Assembly (NCBI GenBank): GCA_963205235.1
Contig: CAUJIP010000045.1
Span: 56,424-120,423 of the forward strand
Direction of reading: 5' to 3'
DNA from: Pseudomonadota bacterium
GTDB lineage: Bacteria; Pseudomonadota; Alphaproteobacteria; Rhodobacterales; Rhodobacteraceae
Length of the DNA: 64,000 nt
A program made the position numbers and the translations under genes. Below, piece by piece: positions 33,966 to 42,552 of the stretch; positions within the stretch are counted from its first letter, which is position 1; the number at the start of each line of letters is the position of its first letter. A model generated the notes under the pieces. The model saw only the letters and a program-made list of their open reading frames with translations, was not told the origin of the DNA and made no database searches.

Positions 33966-34758
33966 GCTTTACCGGATCGAGAACCTGCGGCTTTCCTTGC
34001 CCGACATGACCAAGAAGCCGCTTCTTGGCGCAGCGCCCCGGATCGAGATCTTGAAGGGCATCAGCTTTACCCTGTCCAAGGGCGAAATCCTTGGCATCGT
34101 CGGCGGCTCGGGGTCCGGCAAGTCGACGCTGGGTCGTGCCATGGTGCGCCTGCTGGAACCGACCGGGGGCAGTGTTCTGTTTGACGGGCGCGACATCACC
34201 CATCTTGCCGAATACGAACTGCTACCCTTGCGCCGCCGCTTCCAGATGATCTTTCAGGACCCGATGTCCAGCCTGAACCCGCGCCACCGCGTCGGCCAGA
34301 TCATCGCCGCCCCACTTGGCCTGCATGGCTTTGACGACGTGCAGCGCCGCATGCTTGACGCACTGGACCATGTCGGCCTGCCCCGCGGCTTTGCCACGCG
34401 CTATCCACATGAGTTGTCGGGCGGCCAGCGCCAGCGGGTCGGCATCGCCCGGGCCATCGCGGTTCGGCCTGAATTCATTCTGGCGGATGAAATTGTCTCG
34501 GGCCTTGATGTTTCCTCACAGGCACAAGTGTTGAACCTGCTGGAAAATCTGGTGAAAGAGCTTGGCCTGACGCTGGCCTTCGTCAGCCATGACCTGTCGG
34601 TCATCCGTCGGCTATGCTCCAGCGTGCTGGTGCTGTTTCAGGGGCAGGTCGTCGAAAACGCCCCCACGGCGCAGGTCTTTGACCAGCCGCAGGCGGATTA
34701 CACGCGCGACCTGCTTGCCGCGATCCCGCTGCCCGACCCCGATCAAGCCTGGGTTTGA
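33958..34758 (+). CDS. ABC importer ATP-binding protein, DppF type
   Basis: This 266-aa second ATPase has Walker [16 protein letters not shown]-loop [20 protein letters not shown], signature [15 protein letters not shown], Walker [18 protein letters not shown] (Ile in place of the usual Pro-Thr) and switch His in VSHDLSVI. It overlaps the DppD gene by 8 bp and completes the five-gene importer. The operon ends here; a TetR gene with its own operator starts 77 bp later. Confidence 0.92.
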   Translation: MAELYRIENLRLSLPDMTKKPLLGAAPRIEILKGISFTLSKGEILGIVGGSGSGKSTLGRAMVRLLEPTGGSVLFDGRDITHLAEYELLPLRRRFQMIFQDPMSSLNPRHRVGQIIAAPLGLHGFDDVQRRMLDALDHVGLPRGFATRYPHELSGGQRQRVGIARAIAVRPEFILADEIVSGLDVSSQAQVLNLLENLVKELGLTLAFVSHDLSVIRRLCSSVLVLFQGQVVENAPTAQVFDQPQADYTRDLLAAIPLPDPDQAWV

Positions 34759-34812
34759 TCCCCGCCATTTCGGCCCGCAGAGGCTGCGACATCGTTGCGC
34801 TTGCGGTAATTC

Positions 34813-34824
34813 AAACGTCCGTTT
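34813..34824. promoter_or_regulatory. Palindromic operator before the TetR gene
   Basis: AAACG-TC-CGTTT is a perfect inverted repeat ending 11 bp before the TetR start codon, within an AT-rich patch (TTCAAACGTCCGTTTAATA). Position and form are typical of TetR-family autoregulatory sites. Confidence 0.6.
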
Positions 34825-34835
34825 AATATTTCTGG

Positions 34836-35477
34836 ATGGATACCCTGCCCCAACCCGAAGGAACGCGGCTTGCCTTGATCGAGGCTGGCTTGCGGTTGTT
34901 CGGCCAGCAGGGCTTTGCCGCGACTTCGGTCCGCCAGATCGCGCTTGCCGCCGGGGCGAACATCGCCGCCATTGCCTATCACTTCGGCGGCAAGGACGGC
35001 TTGCGCCTTGCCTGTGCCGAGGAATTCGGACGACGGATGTCGTCGGCAATGACCACCTCGCCGGGAAGACCTGCATCCACGGCAGCAGAGGCCCGCGCCG
35101 CGTTGCAGGACATCCTGCGCGCAATGCTGGGCTTTCTTCTGGGCGACCGGGGCGCAGGCGCGTTGGTGCCGTTCATGCTGCGCGAACTGGCCGAAAATGG
35201 ACCCGGCGTTGACCTTGTCTATCGCAGCTTTGCCGAACCGACCCACAGCAGGCTTTGCACGCTTTGGGCCTTGGCAAGCGGCCACGATCCGGCAAGCACA
35301 GACACCCGTCTGATCGTTTTCACCCTGATCGGGCAGATCATGTATTTCCGCATCGGCCAACCCGTCGTGACCCGCCGCATGGGCTGGGACACTTATGGTC
35401 CCGATCAGATCGACCAGATCGCCCGGCAGATCAGCCGCAATCTTGACGCCATGCTTGGCTTTGACCCCGAGGGTTAA
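34836..35477 (+). CDS. TetR-family regulator (CerR/CecR-like)
   Basis: This 213-aa repressor has an N-terminal helix-turn-helix (RLALIEAGLRLFGQQGFAATSVRQIALAAGANIAAIAYHFGGKDGL) and a C-terminal ligand domain of the type seen in CecR/YbiH (RELAENGPGVDLVYRSFAEP; IGQIMYFRIGQPVV). It heads the operon with the lipoprotein adaptor, ATPase and permease genes, the same order as cecR-ybhG-ybhF-ybhSR in E. coli. It probably represses the operon at the AAACG-TC-CGTTT palindrome. Confidence 0.9.
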   Translation: MDTLPQPEGTRLALIEAGLRLFGQQGFAATSVRQIALAAGANIAAIAYHFGGKDGLRLACAEEFGRRMSSAMTTSPGRPASTAAEARAALQDILRAMLGFLLGDRGAGALVPFMLRELAENGPGVDLVYRSFAEPTHSRLCTLWALASGHDPASTDTRLIVFTLIGQIMYFRIGQPVVTRRMGWDTYGPDQIDQIARQISRNLDAMLGFDPEG

Positions 35478-35478
35478 G

Positions 35479-36426
35479 ATGTTCCTGTGCTCTGTCCCCC
35501 TTCTCTCCGCGCTTTTCGCCAGCTGCACCCCGCCGATGCCGCTGGCCACCGGCTATGTCGAAGGCGAATATGTCCAGATTTCTGCCCTTTCGACGGCGCA
35601 GATCCTGACCCTGTCGGTCGCATCCGGCGACCGGGTGGAAATTGGCCAGACCCTTGTCGACCTTGAAACCCGCGATGCCCAGATCGGTCTGGCTCAGGCC
35701 AAGGCCGCGCTGTCGCGGTCGGAAAGCCAACTTGCCAACCTGCGACAGGGCCGCCGCCCGGAAGAAATGGCCGTGATCGAAGCCGCCCTTGCGTCTGCCA
35801 AGGCGCAAGCGGACGAAGCCCAGCGCAGCGCCGATCGCTTGCGCGATCTGTCCACCAAGGGGGCCGCGACCGAAACCCAGCGTGACGATGCCGCCACCTC
35901 GGCCAAGGTCGCCAAGGCCCGCGTCGCCGAGATCGAGGCCAATCTTGCCGTTGCCCGCCTGCCCGCCCGCGAAGACGAGATTGCCGCCGCCGAAGCAGCC
36001 CGGCTTGAAGCCGCCGCCGCACTTGAAAAGGCCGAATGGCAGCTTGAAACCCGCAGGCTTGCCAGCCCGGCGACGGGCACCGTGACCGATATCATCCACC
36101 ACCCCGGCGAAATCGCGGTGACCGGCCAGCCGATCCTGACGCTTTTGCCCGATGGCGCGGTCCGGCTGCGGCTTTACCTGCCCGAAGCGGCCCTTGCCGG
36201 GCTGGCCATCGGCAGCCTGCTTGACGTCCAGTGTGACGGCTGTCCGCCCGGACTGACCGCGACCGTCAGCTATATCGCCGATGGGCCGGAATTCACCCCG
36301 CCGGTGATCTATTCGGTCGGAAGCCGTCAAAAGCTGGTCTATCTGGTCGAAGCGCAACCCACGGACGGAACCGCGCTGAAACCCGGCCAGATCGTCGATG
36401 TCGACTTGCATGGGGCAAGCGAATGA
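35479..36426 (+). CDS. HlyD/YbhG-like membrane-fusion protein, lipoprotein
   Basis: This 315-aa efflux adaptor begins with a leader ending in a lipobox (LLSALFASC, Cys about residue 15). The half-lipoyl domain (GYVEGEYVQISAL; ILTLSVASGDRVEIGQTLVDLETRDA) flanks a long Ala/Glu/Gln-rich coiled coil (about residues 75-190), with a beta-barrel at the end. YbhG itself is anchored by a signal helix; a lipid anchor is a variation. The start at 35479 lies 1 bp after the TetR stop. It would bridge the ABC exporter to an outer-membrane channel. Confidence 0.88.
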   Translation: MFLCSVPLLSALFASCTPPMPLATGYVEGEYVQISALSTAQILTLSVASGDRVEIGQTLVDLETRDAQIGLAQAKAALSRSESQLANLRQGRRPEEMAVIEAALASAKAQADEAQRSADRLRDLSTKGAATETQRDDAATSAKVAKARVAEIEANLAVARLPAREDEIAAAEAARLEAAAALEKAEWQLETRRLASPATGTVTDIIHHPGEIAVTGQPILTLLPDGAVRLRLYLPEAALAGLAIGSLLDVQCDGCPPGLTATVSYIADGPEFTPPVIYSVGSRQKLVYLVEAQPTDGTALKPGQIVDVDLHGASE

Positions 36427-37349
36427 CACCCGCCCCGGCCATCGAGGTTCAGAACCTTGTCAAGCGGTTTGGCGATAAGACTGTGGTCGATCACGTCTCG
36501 ATGACCGTCCAACCCGGAGAGATTGCCGGGTTCCTTGGCCCGAACGGATCGGGCAAGACCACGACGATCCGGCTGATGTGCGGCCTTCTGACCCCGGACG
36601 GGGGCGAAGGGCAGGTGCTGGGCCACGACATTCGCCGCGACGGGGCCGCGATCAAGCGCGAGGTCGGTTACATGACCCAGCGCTTTTCCTTCTACGAAGA
36701 CCTGACGATTGAAGAGAACCTGAACTTTGTCGCAGGTCTTTACCGCCTTGAAGCGCCCCGAAAGGCGGTTGCCGACACGCTGGCCGACCTTGGCCTGACC
36801 TCTCGCAAGCGCCAGCTTGCCGGGGCACTCTCTGGCGGCTGGAAGCAGCGGCTGGCGCTGGCCGCCTGCATCATGCACAAGCCCCGCCTTCTGATGCTGG
36901 ATGAACCCACGGCAGGCGTCGACCCCAAGGCGCGGCGCGAATTCTGGGATGAAATCCACCAGCTTGCCGCCTCGGGGCTGACGGTCCTTGTCTCGACCCA
37001 TTACATGGACGAGGCGGAAAGATGCCACAAGATCAACTACATCGCCTACGGCAAGCTGATCGCACGCGGTACGGTGGCCGAAATGATCCGCGATGCCGGG
37101 CTGACGACGATCGTGCTGGATGGTCCCGGCACGGTTGAGGCCGCGCGCCTGCTGCGGGGCATGGCGGGCGTTGATCAGGTCGCCGCCTATGGCACGTCCC
37201 TGCACGTCATCGGGCGCGACGGCCCAGCGCTGATCCGCTCGGCCCATGAGGTCGCGGACAGGACCGCCTCGACCCTACACGAAACCCCGCCAAGCCTTGA
37301 GGATGTCTTCATCCAGCTGATGGGCGAAACACGGGACAATGCAGCATGA
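36423..37349 (+). CDS. ABC exporter ATP-binding protein (YbhF-like, single domain)
   Basis: This 308-aa ATPase has Walker A GPNGSGKTTTIRLMC, signature LSGGWKQRLALAACI, Walker B RLLMLDEPTAGVDPKARR and switch His in VSTHYMDEAERC. E. coli YbhF carries two ATPase domains; this has one plus a C-terminal ABC-2-type domain. It overlaps the adaptor and permease genes by 4 bp on each side, so the three are translationally coupled. Confidence 0.92.
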   Translation: MTPAPAIEVQNLVKRFGDKTVVDHVSMTVQPGEIAGFLGPNGSGKTTTIRLMCGLLTPDGGEGQVLGHDIRRDGAAIKREVGYMTQRFSFYEDLTIEENLNFVAGLYRLEAPRKAVADTLADLGLTSRKRQLAGALSGGWKQRLALAACIMHKPRLLMLDEPTAGVDPKARREFWDEIHQLAASGLTVLVSTHYMDEAERCHKINYIAYGKLIARGTVAEMIRDAGLTTIVLDGPGTVEAARLLRGMAGVDQVAAYGTSLHVIGRDGPALIRSAHEVADRTASTLHETPPSLEDVFIQLMGETRDNAA

Positions 37350-38488
37350 TCCTTGGCAGCCTCTTCTCGCTCCGCCGCTTGCGCGCGCTGATGACCAAAG
37401 AGCTGATCCAGATGCGCCGCGACCGGGTCACCTTTGCGATGATGATCGGCGTGCCGCTGATGCAACTGATGCTGTTCGGTTTCGCCATCAACAGCGACCC
37501 CAAGGGCCTGCCCGCCGCCTTGGTCGCGCCGACGCAGGACCGCTTTACCCGTGCCATGGTCAGCGCACTGGAAACCACCGGCTATTACCGGTTCACCCAT
37601 GTCGGGGTAACCGCGACCGAAGCGGAATTCCTGATTTCGCGCGGGGACGTCAGTTTTGTTGTCACCGTACCGTCGGACTTCGGTCGCCGGGTCCTGCGCG
37701 GGGACCAGCCGCAGATCCTGATCGAGGCGGATGCGACCGACCCCTCCGTCGCCTCTGGTGCGATCTCGACCCTTGGCACGGTTGCTGCCGACGCGCTTTT
37801 GCGCGAAACCGGGGGCGAAGCTGCGGCCAAGTCCCGTGCCGATGCGCAGCTTTCGGTCGTGGTCCACCGCCGCTACAACCCCGAAGGTATCACGCAATAC
37901 AACATCGTCCCCGGCCTACTGGGCGTCATCCTGCAGATGACCATGGTGATGATGACCGGCATGGCCCTGACCCGCGAGATCGAACGCGGCACGATGGAGA
38001 ACCTCCTCTCCATGCCCGTCACCCCGGCCGAGGTGATGCTGGGAAAGGTCCTGCCCTATTTCGCCGTCGGAGGCATCCAGGTTCTGGTCGTCCTGACCGT
38101 GGCCAAGCTGGTCTTCGGTGTGCCCTTCCTTGGCAGCCTGCCCTTGTTGCTGGCCGGGGTCGGGCTGTTCGTGATGGCGCTGGTGATCCTTGGTTACCTT
38201 ATCTCGACCGTTGCCCGCACCCAGATGCAGGCGATGCAGCTGACCTTCTTCTATTTCCTGCCCTCGCTTCTGCTGTCAGGCTTCATGTTCCCCTATCGCG
38301 GCATGCCGGCCTGGGCGCAGGTGCTGGGTGAAGCCCTGCCCCTGACCCATTTCCTGCGCCTTGTCCGGGCGATCATGCTGAAAGGGGCCGATCTTCCGGC
38401 AGTCGCGCAGCAGATGTCAGTGCTGGCCCTGTTCGTGCTGGGCTTCGCCGTTCTGGCCCTGACCCGTTTCCGCCGCACGCTGGACTGA
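37346..38488 (+). CDS. ABC-2-type exporter permease (YbhS/YbhR-like)
   Basis: This 380-aa permease has an N-terminal membrane helix (VTFAMMIGVPLMQLMLFGFAI), a large extracytoplasmic domain (about 50-180), and about five C-terminal helices (GLLGVILQMTMVMMTGMALTREIERGTMENLL, the family signature). YbhS and YbhR are two permeases in E. coli; here a single gene is present, so the transporter may be a homodimer. The stop at 38488 abuts the convergent trmJ stop with no spacer. Confidence 0.9.
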   Translation: MILGSLFSLRRLRALMTKELIQMRRDRVTFAMMIGVPLMQLMLFGFAINSDPKGLPAALVAPTQDRFTRAMVSALETTGYYRFTHVGVTATEAEFLISRGDVSFVVTVPSDFGRRVLRGDQPQILIEADATDPSVASGAISTLGTVAADALLRETGGEAAAKSRADAQLSVVVHRRYNPEGITQYNIVPGLLGVILQMTMVMMTGMALTREIERGTMENLLSMPVTPAEVMLGKVLPYFAVGGIQVLVVLTVAKLVFGVPFLGSLPLLLAGVGLFVMALVILGYLISTVARTQMQAMQLTFFYFLPSLLLSGFMFPYRGMPAWAQVLGEALPLTHFLRLVRAIMLKGADLPAVAQQMSVLALFVLGFAVLALTRFRRTLD

Positions 38489-39226
38489 TCAGTCCTTCTG
38501 ATGCTTCAGCTTGTAAGCGATCTGGCGCAACATGCCGTGGAACGTCTGCACTTCGGCCCGGGTCAGGCCCAGACGGCCCCACATGCTGCGCAGGTTGGAC
38601 TTCATGCCTTCGGCCTTGGTTTCGGGGAAGAAGAACCCCGCCGCGTCCAGCCGTTCCTCGAAGTGATCGGCCAGCCGGTCCACGTCTTCACGGCTGGCGA
38701 AATCGGTCCGCGCCAGTTCCATCACGCTGGCCGGAGCCGCGGATCCCTGCCGCTGCCACTCGTACCCCAAAAGCAGCACGCATTGCCCCAGGTTCAGCGA
38801 CGGAAACTCCGGGTTCACCGGCACCGTGACAATCGCATTCGCGCGGACGATGTCGTCATTCTCCAACCCCGCGCGCTCCGGGCCGAACAGGACGCCGACC
38901 TTCTTGCCCTCGGCCCCCATGGCGCGGGCCATCGCCATCGCGCGTTCGGGGGTGACGATCTCTTTCACCAGTTCCCGCCCCCGCGCCGTGGTGGCAAAGA
39001 CGAAATCGCAATCGGCAATCGCGCCCGGCAGGTCGGCGAACAGCCCGGCATGGTCCAGAACCCGTCCGGCCCCGCTTGCCATCGCCACCGCCTTCGGGTT
39101 CGGCCAACCATCGCGTGGCCCGACGATCCGCATCCGCTCCAACCCGAAGTTCAGCATCGCGCGGGCGGCCGCGCCAATATTCTCGCCCATCTGTGGCCGA
39201 ACCAGAATGAAAACGGGGGGGATCAT
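38489..39226 (-). CDS. trmJ: tRNA (cytidine/uridine-2'-O-)-methyltransferase TrmJ
   Basis: This SPOUT-class enzyme 2'-O-methylates position 32 of tRNAs using SAM. The 245-aa protein has the N-terminal FILVRPQMGENIGAAARAMLNFG, the knot segments VGVLFGPERAGLEND and VPVNPEFPSLNLGQCVLLLGYEW, and a C-terminal helical extension (RSMWGRLGLTRAEVQTFHGMLRQIAYK) found in TrmJ. The ATG at 39226 has AAGGTGA upstream. It is convergent with the ABC permease gene at zero distance. Confidence 0.93.
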   Translation of the reverse strand: MIPPVFILVRPQMGENIGAAARAMLNFGLERMRIVGPRDGWPNPKAVAMASGAGRVLDHAGLFADLPGAIADCDFVFATTARGRELVKEIVTPERAMAMARAMGAEGKKVGVLFGPERAGLENDDIVRANAIVTVPVNPEFPSLNLGQCVLLLGYEWQRQGSAAPASVMELARTDFASREDVDRLADHFEERLDAAGFFFPETKAEGMKSNLRSMWGRLGLTRAEVQTFHGMLRQIAYKLKHQKD

Positions 39227-39292
39227 GCGTCACCTTTGCGAAACCTGTCGCGCCAGATAGGCTAGGCTTTGTCCCCTGACAAGGAAAGCGTC

Positions 39293-39358
39293 ATGGTCGA
39301 TGCCCTTGCAACCGTCCGCGCCCTGCCTCCCAAGGTAGCCAAGCCGAAAAAAGGCTGA
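39293..39358 (+). CDS. Possible 21-aa small protein
   Basis: An ATG at 39293 with an AAGGAAAG Shine-Dalgarno sequence 3-4 bp ahead opens a frame MVDALATVRALPPKVAKPKKG followed by TGA. It lies in the 166-bp gap between divergent trmJ and the thiE-like gene, on the thiE strand. Codon use is GC-rich like neighbours and the C-terminus is lysine-rich. Only the ribosome site and context support it; it may be leader sequence. Confidence 0.3.
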   Translation: MVDALATVRALPPKVAKPKKG

Positions 39359-39392
39359 TAAAGCGGCCATCACACCAATTCCGGAGCCCGCA

Positions 39393-40013
39393 ATGGCCGC
39401 TGACGACCGCCCGCAAATCACCCTGATCTCGCCGCCCGCCTTTGATGCCGAGGTCTTCTCCGACCGCATCGCCCGCGTGCTGGACGGGGCGGAAATCGCC
39501 TGCCTGCGGCTGTCGCTGGGCACCAAGGACGAAGACATCCTGATGCGCGCCGCCGATGCCGCGCGTCTGGTCGCTCATGACCGTGACGTGGCAGTGGTCA
39601 TCGACAACCACCTGATCCTGGCCGAACGGCTGGGTCTGGACGGCGTGCATCTGACCGACGGCGCTCGCTCTGTGCGCAAGGCCCGCAAGGACCTTGGCGC
39701 AGATGCCATCGTCGGGGCTTTCTGTGGCGCCAGCAAGCATGAGGGCATGTCCGCGGGCGAAGCGGGCGCGGACTACGTCTCGCTTGGGCCGATTGGCGAA
39801 ACCCGGCTGGGCGACGGCAGCAGCGTTCCCTTCGACGTCTTCGAATGGTGGTCCGAGGTGATCGAGGTTCCCGTCATCGCCGAAGGTGCCCTGACCGCTG
39901 ACCTTGTTGCAAAATTCGGCCCCGTCACCGACTTCTTCGCCGTGGGCGAGGAAATCTGGGGCGCTGAAGACCCGCTTGCCGCTCTGAAGGCCCTTCTCGC
40001 GCCGCTGGGGTAA
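39393..40013 (+). CDS. Thiamine-phosphate synthase family protein
   Basis: This 206-aa TIM-barrel protein of the ThiE/TenI family has VVIDNHLILAERLGLDGVHLTDGARSVRKAR (substrate Asp and product-binding loop), AFCGASKHEGMSAGEAGADYVSLGPIG (matching the ThiE GxSxH/YxGxGP region) and a C-terminal VIAEGALTADLVAKF. ThiE joins HMP-PP and the thiazole phosphate. It stands apart from other thi genes, so a TenI-like or second ThiE role is possible. Confidence 0.8.
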   Translation: MAADDRPQITLISPPAFDAEVFSDRIARVLDGAEIACLRLSLGTKDEDILMRAADAARLVAHDRDVAVVIDNHLILAERLGLDGVHLTDGARSVRKARKDLGADAIVGAFCGASKHEGMSAGEAGADYVSLGPIGETRLGDGSSVPFDVFEWWSEVIEVPVIAEGALTADLVAKFGPVTDFFAVGEEIWGAEDPLAALKALLAPLG

Positions 40014-40031
40014 GGGTCGCGGGCGCGCGCC

Positions 40032-40853
40032 CTACGCGACCGCATTCACCTGCGCCGTGCGGATCACCCTTTCGCAATGCTGCGCCAGAAGCTTGCGGTT
40101 CTCGAACGCATCAACCGGCACTTCGGGGTGAAAGATCACCTCGACCCGCCCCTGCCGCCGTGCGGCAAGGGTCGACAGGAAATGGCCGAAGAAGTCCATC
40201 TCTCCCCACCAGCCATAAAAGCGCGGGTCTTCCTCCGGCGGGGCATGGTAGATCACCGTCACCGGCTGGATATGCATCGCGTGCTCCAGCTCCGGCGAAT
40301 AGAACGCCTCGAAAAGCGTGCTCTTAAACGGCAAGACCCGAATTGAATCCGAACTTGTCCCTTCGGGAAAGAAAAGCAGTCGATGCCCCGCCTTCAGCCG
40401 CGCCTCGAAAGCCAGCTTGTGGCGATGCGCCTCGGTTCCCTTGCGGGTGATGAACATCGTTCCCGTCGCCCGCGCCAGCCAGCCGATGATCGGCCAGCGC
40501 GCGACTTCCGACTTGGCCACGAAATAGACGTTCTGGGTGGCATTCAGCACGAAGATGTCCAGCCAGCCGGAATGATTGGCCACGATGGCCCCCGGTTTCT
40601 GCATCGGTTGCCCGCGAACGCTTAGCGGAAGCCGCAGGATGACCAGCGCCAACCGGCTGACAACGCGCGCAAAATGCACCGTTGCAGGACGCTTCTGGCC
40701 AAATAGCGGCCATTCGACCAACCGCACCACCAGCAAAAGCATCAGACCACCATAGGCCAGCACCGATATCAGGCCACCCCGCCAGGCAAACCGAAAATAC
40801 CCCGCCAGTCCGACCGTTCTATGCGGGACTGGCGCCTGTTGCCAGCCGCTCAT
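40032..40853 (-). CDS. olsA: 1-acyl-glycerol-phosphate/lyso-ornithine lipid acyltransferase
   Basis: This 273-aa PlsC-family membrane acyltransferase has a membrane helix at about 28-50, the HX4D motif in IVANHSGWLDIFVL, and FFPEGTSSDSIRVLPF. PlsC enzymes make phosphatidate; OlsA acylates lyso-ornithine lipid. Its start overlaps the stop of the OlsB-like gene by 4 bp (40850-40853), and this olsB-olsA pairing favours the ornithine-lipid role, which yields a phosphorus-free membrane lipid. Confidence 0.85.
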   Translation of the reverse strand: MSGWQQAPVPHRTVGLAGYFRFAWRGGLISVLAYGGLMLLLVVRLVEWPLFGQKRPATVHFARVVSRLALVILRLPLSVRGQPMQKPGAIVANHSGWLDIFVLNATQNVYFVAKSEVARWPIIGWLARATGTMFITRKGTEAHRHKLAFEARLKAGHRLLFFPEGTSSDSIRVLPFKSTLFEAFYSPELEHAMHIQPVTVIYHAPPEEDPRFYGWWGEMDFFGHFLSTLAARRQGRVEVIFHPEVPVDAFENRKLLAQHCERVIRTAQVNAVA

Positions 40854-41632
40854 GCCGCGCCCGCCTTGCGGTGATAGAACGCCAGATGCCGCGCCGACAT
40901 CTGGCCGGTGTCCATCACCAGACAGACATCGGTGGTGTTGAAGTCATGGTCGATCCATGCCCCATCGCCCACGAAACCACCCAACCGCAGATAGGCCTTG
41001 ATCAGCGCCGGAGTCGCCGCCATCGCCGCCTTGCGGTCCAGCACCTCGGTCGCGATCAGGTTCATTGTCTGGCAATGCGGCGCGCGGGCCGTGACCCGCA
41101 TTTCCGGCGGGGCAAGGTGATAGTGGTGCAGCATCGACAGGGGGCCAGCCAGTGCCGCAACATCCGTGCCATGGAAACTGGCCACGCCGAACATCACCTC
41201 GATCCCGCGGTCCAGCACATAATCGGCCAGCCCGTTCCAAAGATGGAACATCGCCGCCCCGCCCCGATGGTCGGCATGCACGCAGGATCGGCCCAATTCC
41301 AGAAGGTTTCGCCCCAGACGCAGCAGAGGGTCAAGGTCATATTCCGTCTCGGAATAGAACCGCCCCGCCTCGGCCCGCCGCGCCCCCGGCATCACGCGAT
41401 AGGCCCCGACCACATGGTCCAGCCCGGTAGGGTCCCGGCGGTTGTCGACCAGGATCAGGTGATCGCAATAGGCGTCGAAGTGGTCGCGCTCCAACCCTGC
41501 GGCATGATCGACATCAGGCCCGTCGCCACCCAGTTCCGCCACGAAAACCGCATATCTCAGCCGCTGCGCCCCAAGCAGATCCTCTGCCGTCTCGGCAAGT
41601 CGCACAGAGTAAGGAGAGTCTTCGGCACTCAT
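40850..41632 (-). CDS. olsB: L-ornithine N-alpha-acyltransferase
   Basis: This 260-aa GNAT-like enzyme transfers a 3-hydroxyacyl chain from ACP to ornithine, the first step of ornithine-lipid synthesis. It has the family's N-terminal LLGAQRLRYAVFVAELGGDGPDVDHAAGLERDHFDAYCDHLILVD, the ELGRSCVHADHRGGAAMFHLWNGL segment and the GVASFHGTD motif. The downstream gene olsA overlaps its stop. Rhodobacteraceae usually make ornithine lipids constitutively through this pair. Confidence 0.9.
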   Translation of the reverse strand: MSAEDSPYSVRLAETAEDLLGAQRLRYAVFVAELGGDGPDVDHAAGLERDHFDAYCDHLILVDNRRDPTGLDHVVGAYRVMPGARRAEAGRFYSETEYDLDPLLRLGRNLLELGRSCVHADHRGGAAMFHLWNGLADYVLDRGIEVMFGVASFHGTDVAALAGPLSMLHHYHLAPPEMRVTARAPHCQTMNLIATEVLDRKAAMAATPALIKAYLRLGGFVGDGAWIDHDFNTTDVCLVMDTGQMSARHLAFYHRKAGAA

Positions 41633-41754
41633 CTGCGTCGTTCGGGCCCCTAAGGTCGCCCTGACTTAGCGGCCACCTTGGGCCATTGCAACTCCCCGCC
41701 CCGATCCGGCCCCCAAGGATCAATTCTTGGTTGAAATCCGCCTCAGGTTCTTCA

Positions 41755-41937
41755 CTATGGGGTTGCAAGGTTGGGCTGCAGCACCAGCAGGACATGGCGG
41801 CTGTCGATCACGACCTTGCCCGTATGTTCGAAATTCACCGTGATCCGATTGCCGATGACCGACTGGACCTGACCCAAACCCCAATCGTCCCGCTCGGGGT
41901 GCCGCACCAGCATTCCCGGCTCCAGAAACGAAGCCAT
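41755..41937 (-). CDS. DUF3553 domain protein
   Basis: This 60-aa protein contains a single DUF3553-type domain (LEPGMLVRHPERDDWGLGQVQSVIGNRITVNFEHTGKVVID), a small SH3-like beta-fold also found at the end of some UvrD-like helicases. The start at 41937 follows GGGAGG. It is divergent from chpT with only 21 bp between start codons, so the two promoters must lie inside each other's coding sequence or be shared. Function unknown. Confidence 0.88.
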   Translation of the reverse strand: MASFLEPGMLVRHPERDDWGLGQVQSVIGNRITVNFEHTGKVVIDSRHVLLVLQPNLATP

Positions 41938-41958
41938 TTTCAACCTCCCGGTTCCCTC

Positions 41959-42552
41959 ATGCCCGACCAAGTTGACCTTGCCGCCCTGATCGCCTCGCGC
42001 ATCTGCCATGATCTTATCAGCCCGATCGGGGCCATCAGCAATGGGGTCGAGCTTTTGGCGATGGAAATCGCCGACCGTCCAGAACTGGCCCTTCTGTCGG
42101 AAAGTGCCGGCAACGCCAATGCCCGGATCCGGTTCTTCCGCATCAGCTTTGGCGCGGCGGGCCCTGACCAGCGCATCGCGCGCAGCGAGGTGCTGTCGGT
42201 GCTGGCCGGTCTTGCCGCAGGCAGCCGCATCACCACCACTTGGACCAGCGCCCCCGATCTTGCCCGGCGCGAGGTGCGACTGGCCTTCCTTCTCCTGCAA
42301 TGTCTTGAAACCGCCCTGCCCTATGGCGGCACCGTCACGATCCACGAAGCGAACACCTTCTGGACGGTTCAGGCCAAAGCGCCCCGGCTCAAGCTGGACC
42401 AACCCCTATGGGATATCCTGCGCGGATCAGCGGCACCGGCAGGCCTTGCCGCCAATGCTGTGCAATTCGCCCTTGTGCCAGCGGCCCTTGCGGCCCTTGG
42501 ACGCAAGCTAGCGGTCACGACCGATGAGACTTCGATCACCCTTACGTTCTGA
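41959..42552 (+). CDS. chpT: Histidine phosphotransferase ChpT
   Basis: ChpT relays phosphate from the hybrid kinase CckA to CtrA and CpdR in the alphaproteobacterial cell-cycle/motility pathway. The 197-aa protein has the dimerisation helices with the phospho-accepting His17 in [21 protein letters not shown] and a degenerate kinase-like ATP domain ([28 protein letters not shown]). The ATG at 41959 gives the family N-terminus; the frame is open far upstream through the DUF3553 gene. Its 3' end overlaps the convergent proA 3' end by 11 bp. Confidence 0.92.
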   Translation: MPDQVDLAALIASRICHDLISPIGAISNGVELLAMEIADRPELALLSESAGNANARIRFFRISFGAAGPDQRIARSEVLSVLAGLAAGSRITTTWTSAPDLARREVRLAFLLLQCLETALPYGGTVTIHEANTFWTVQAKAPRLKLDQPLWDILRGSAAPAGLAANAVQFALVPAALAALGRKLAVTTDETSITLTF

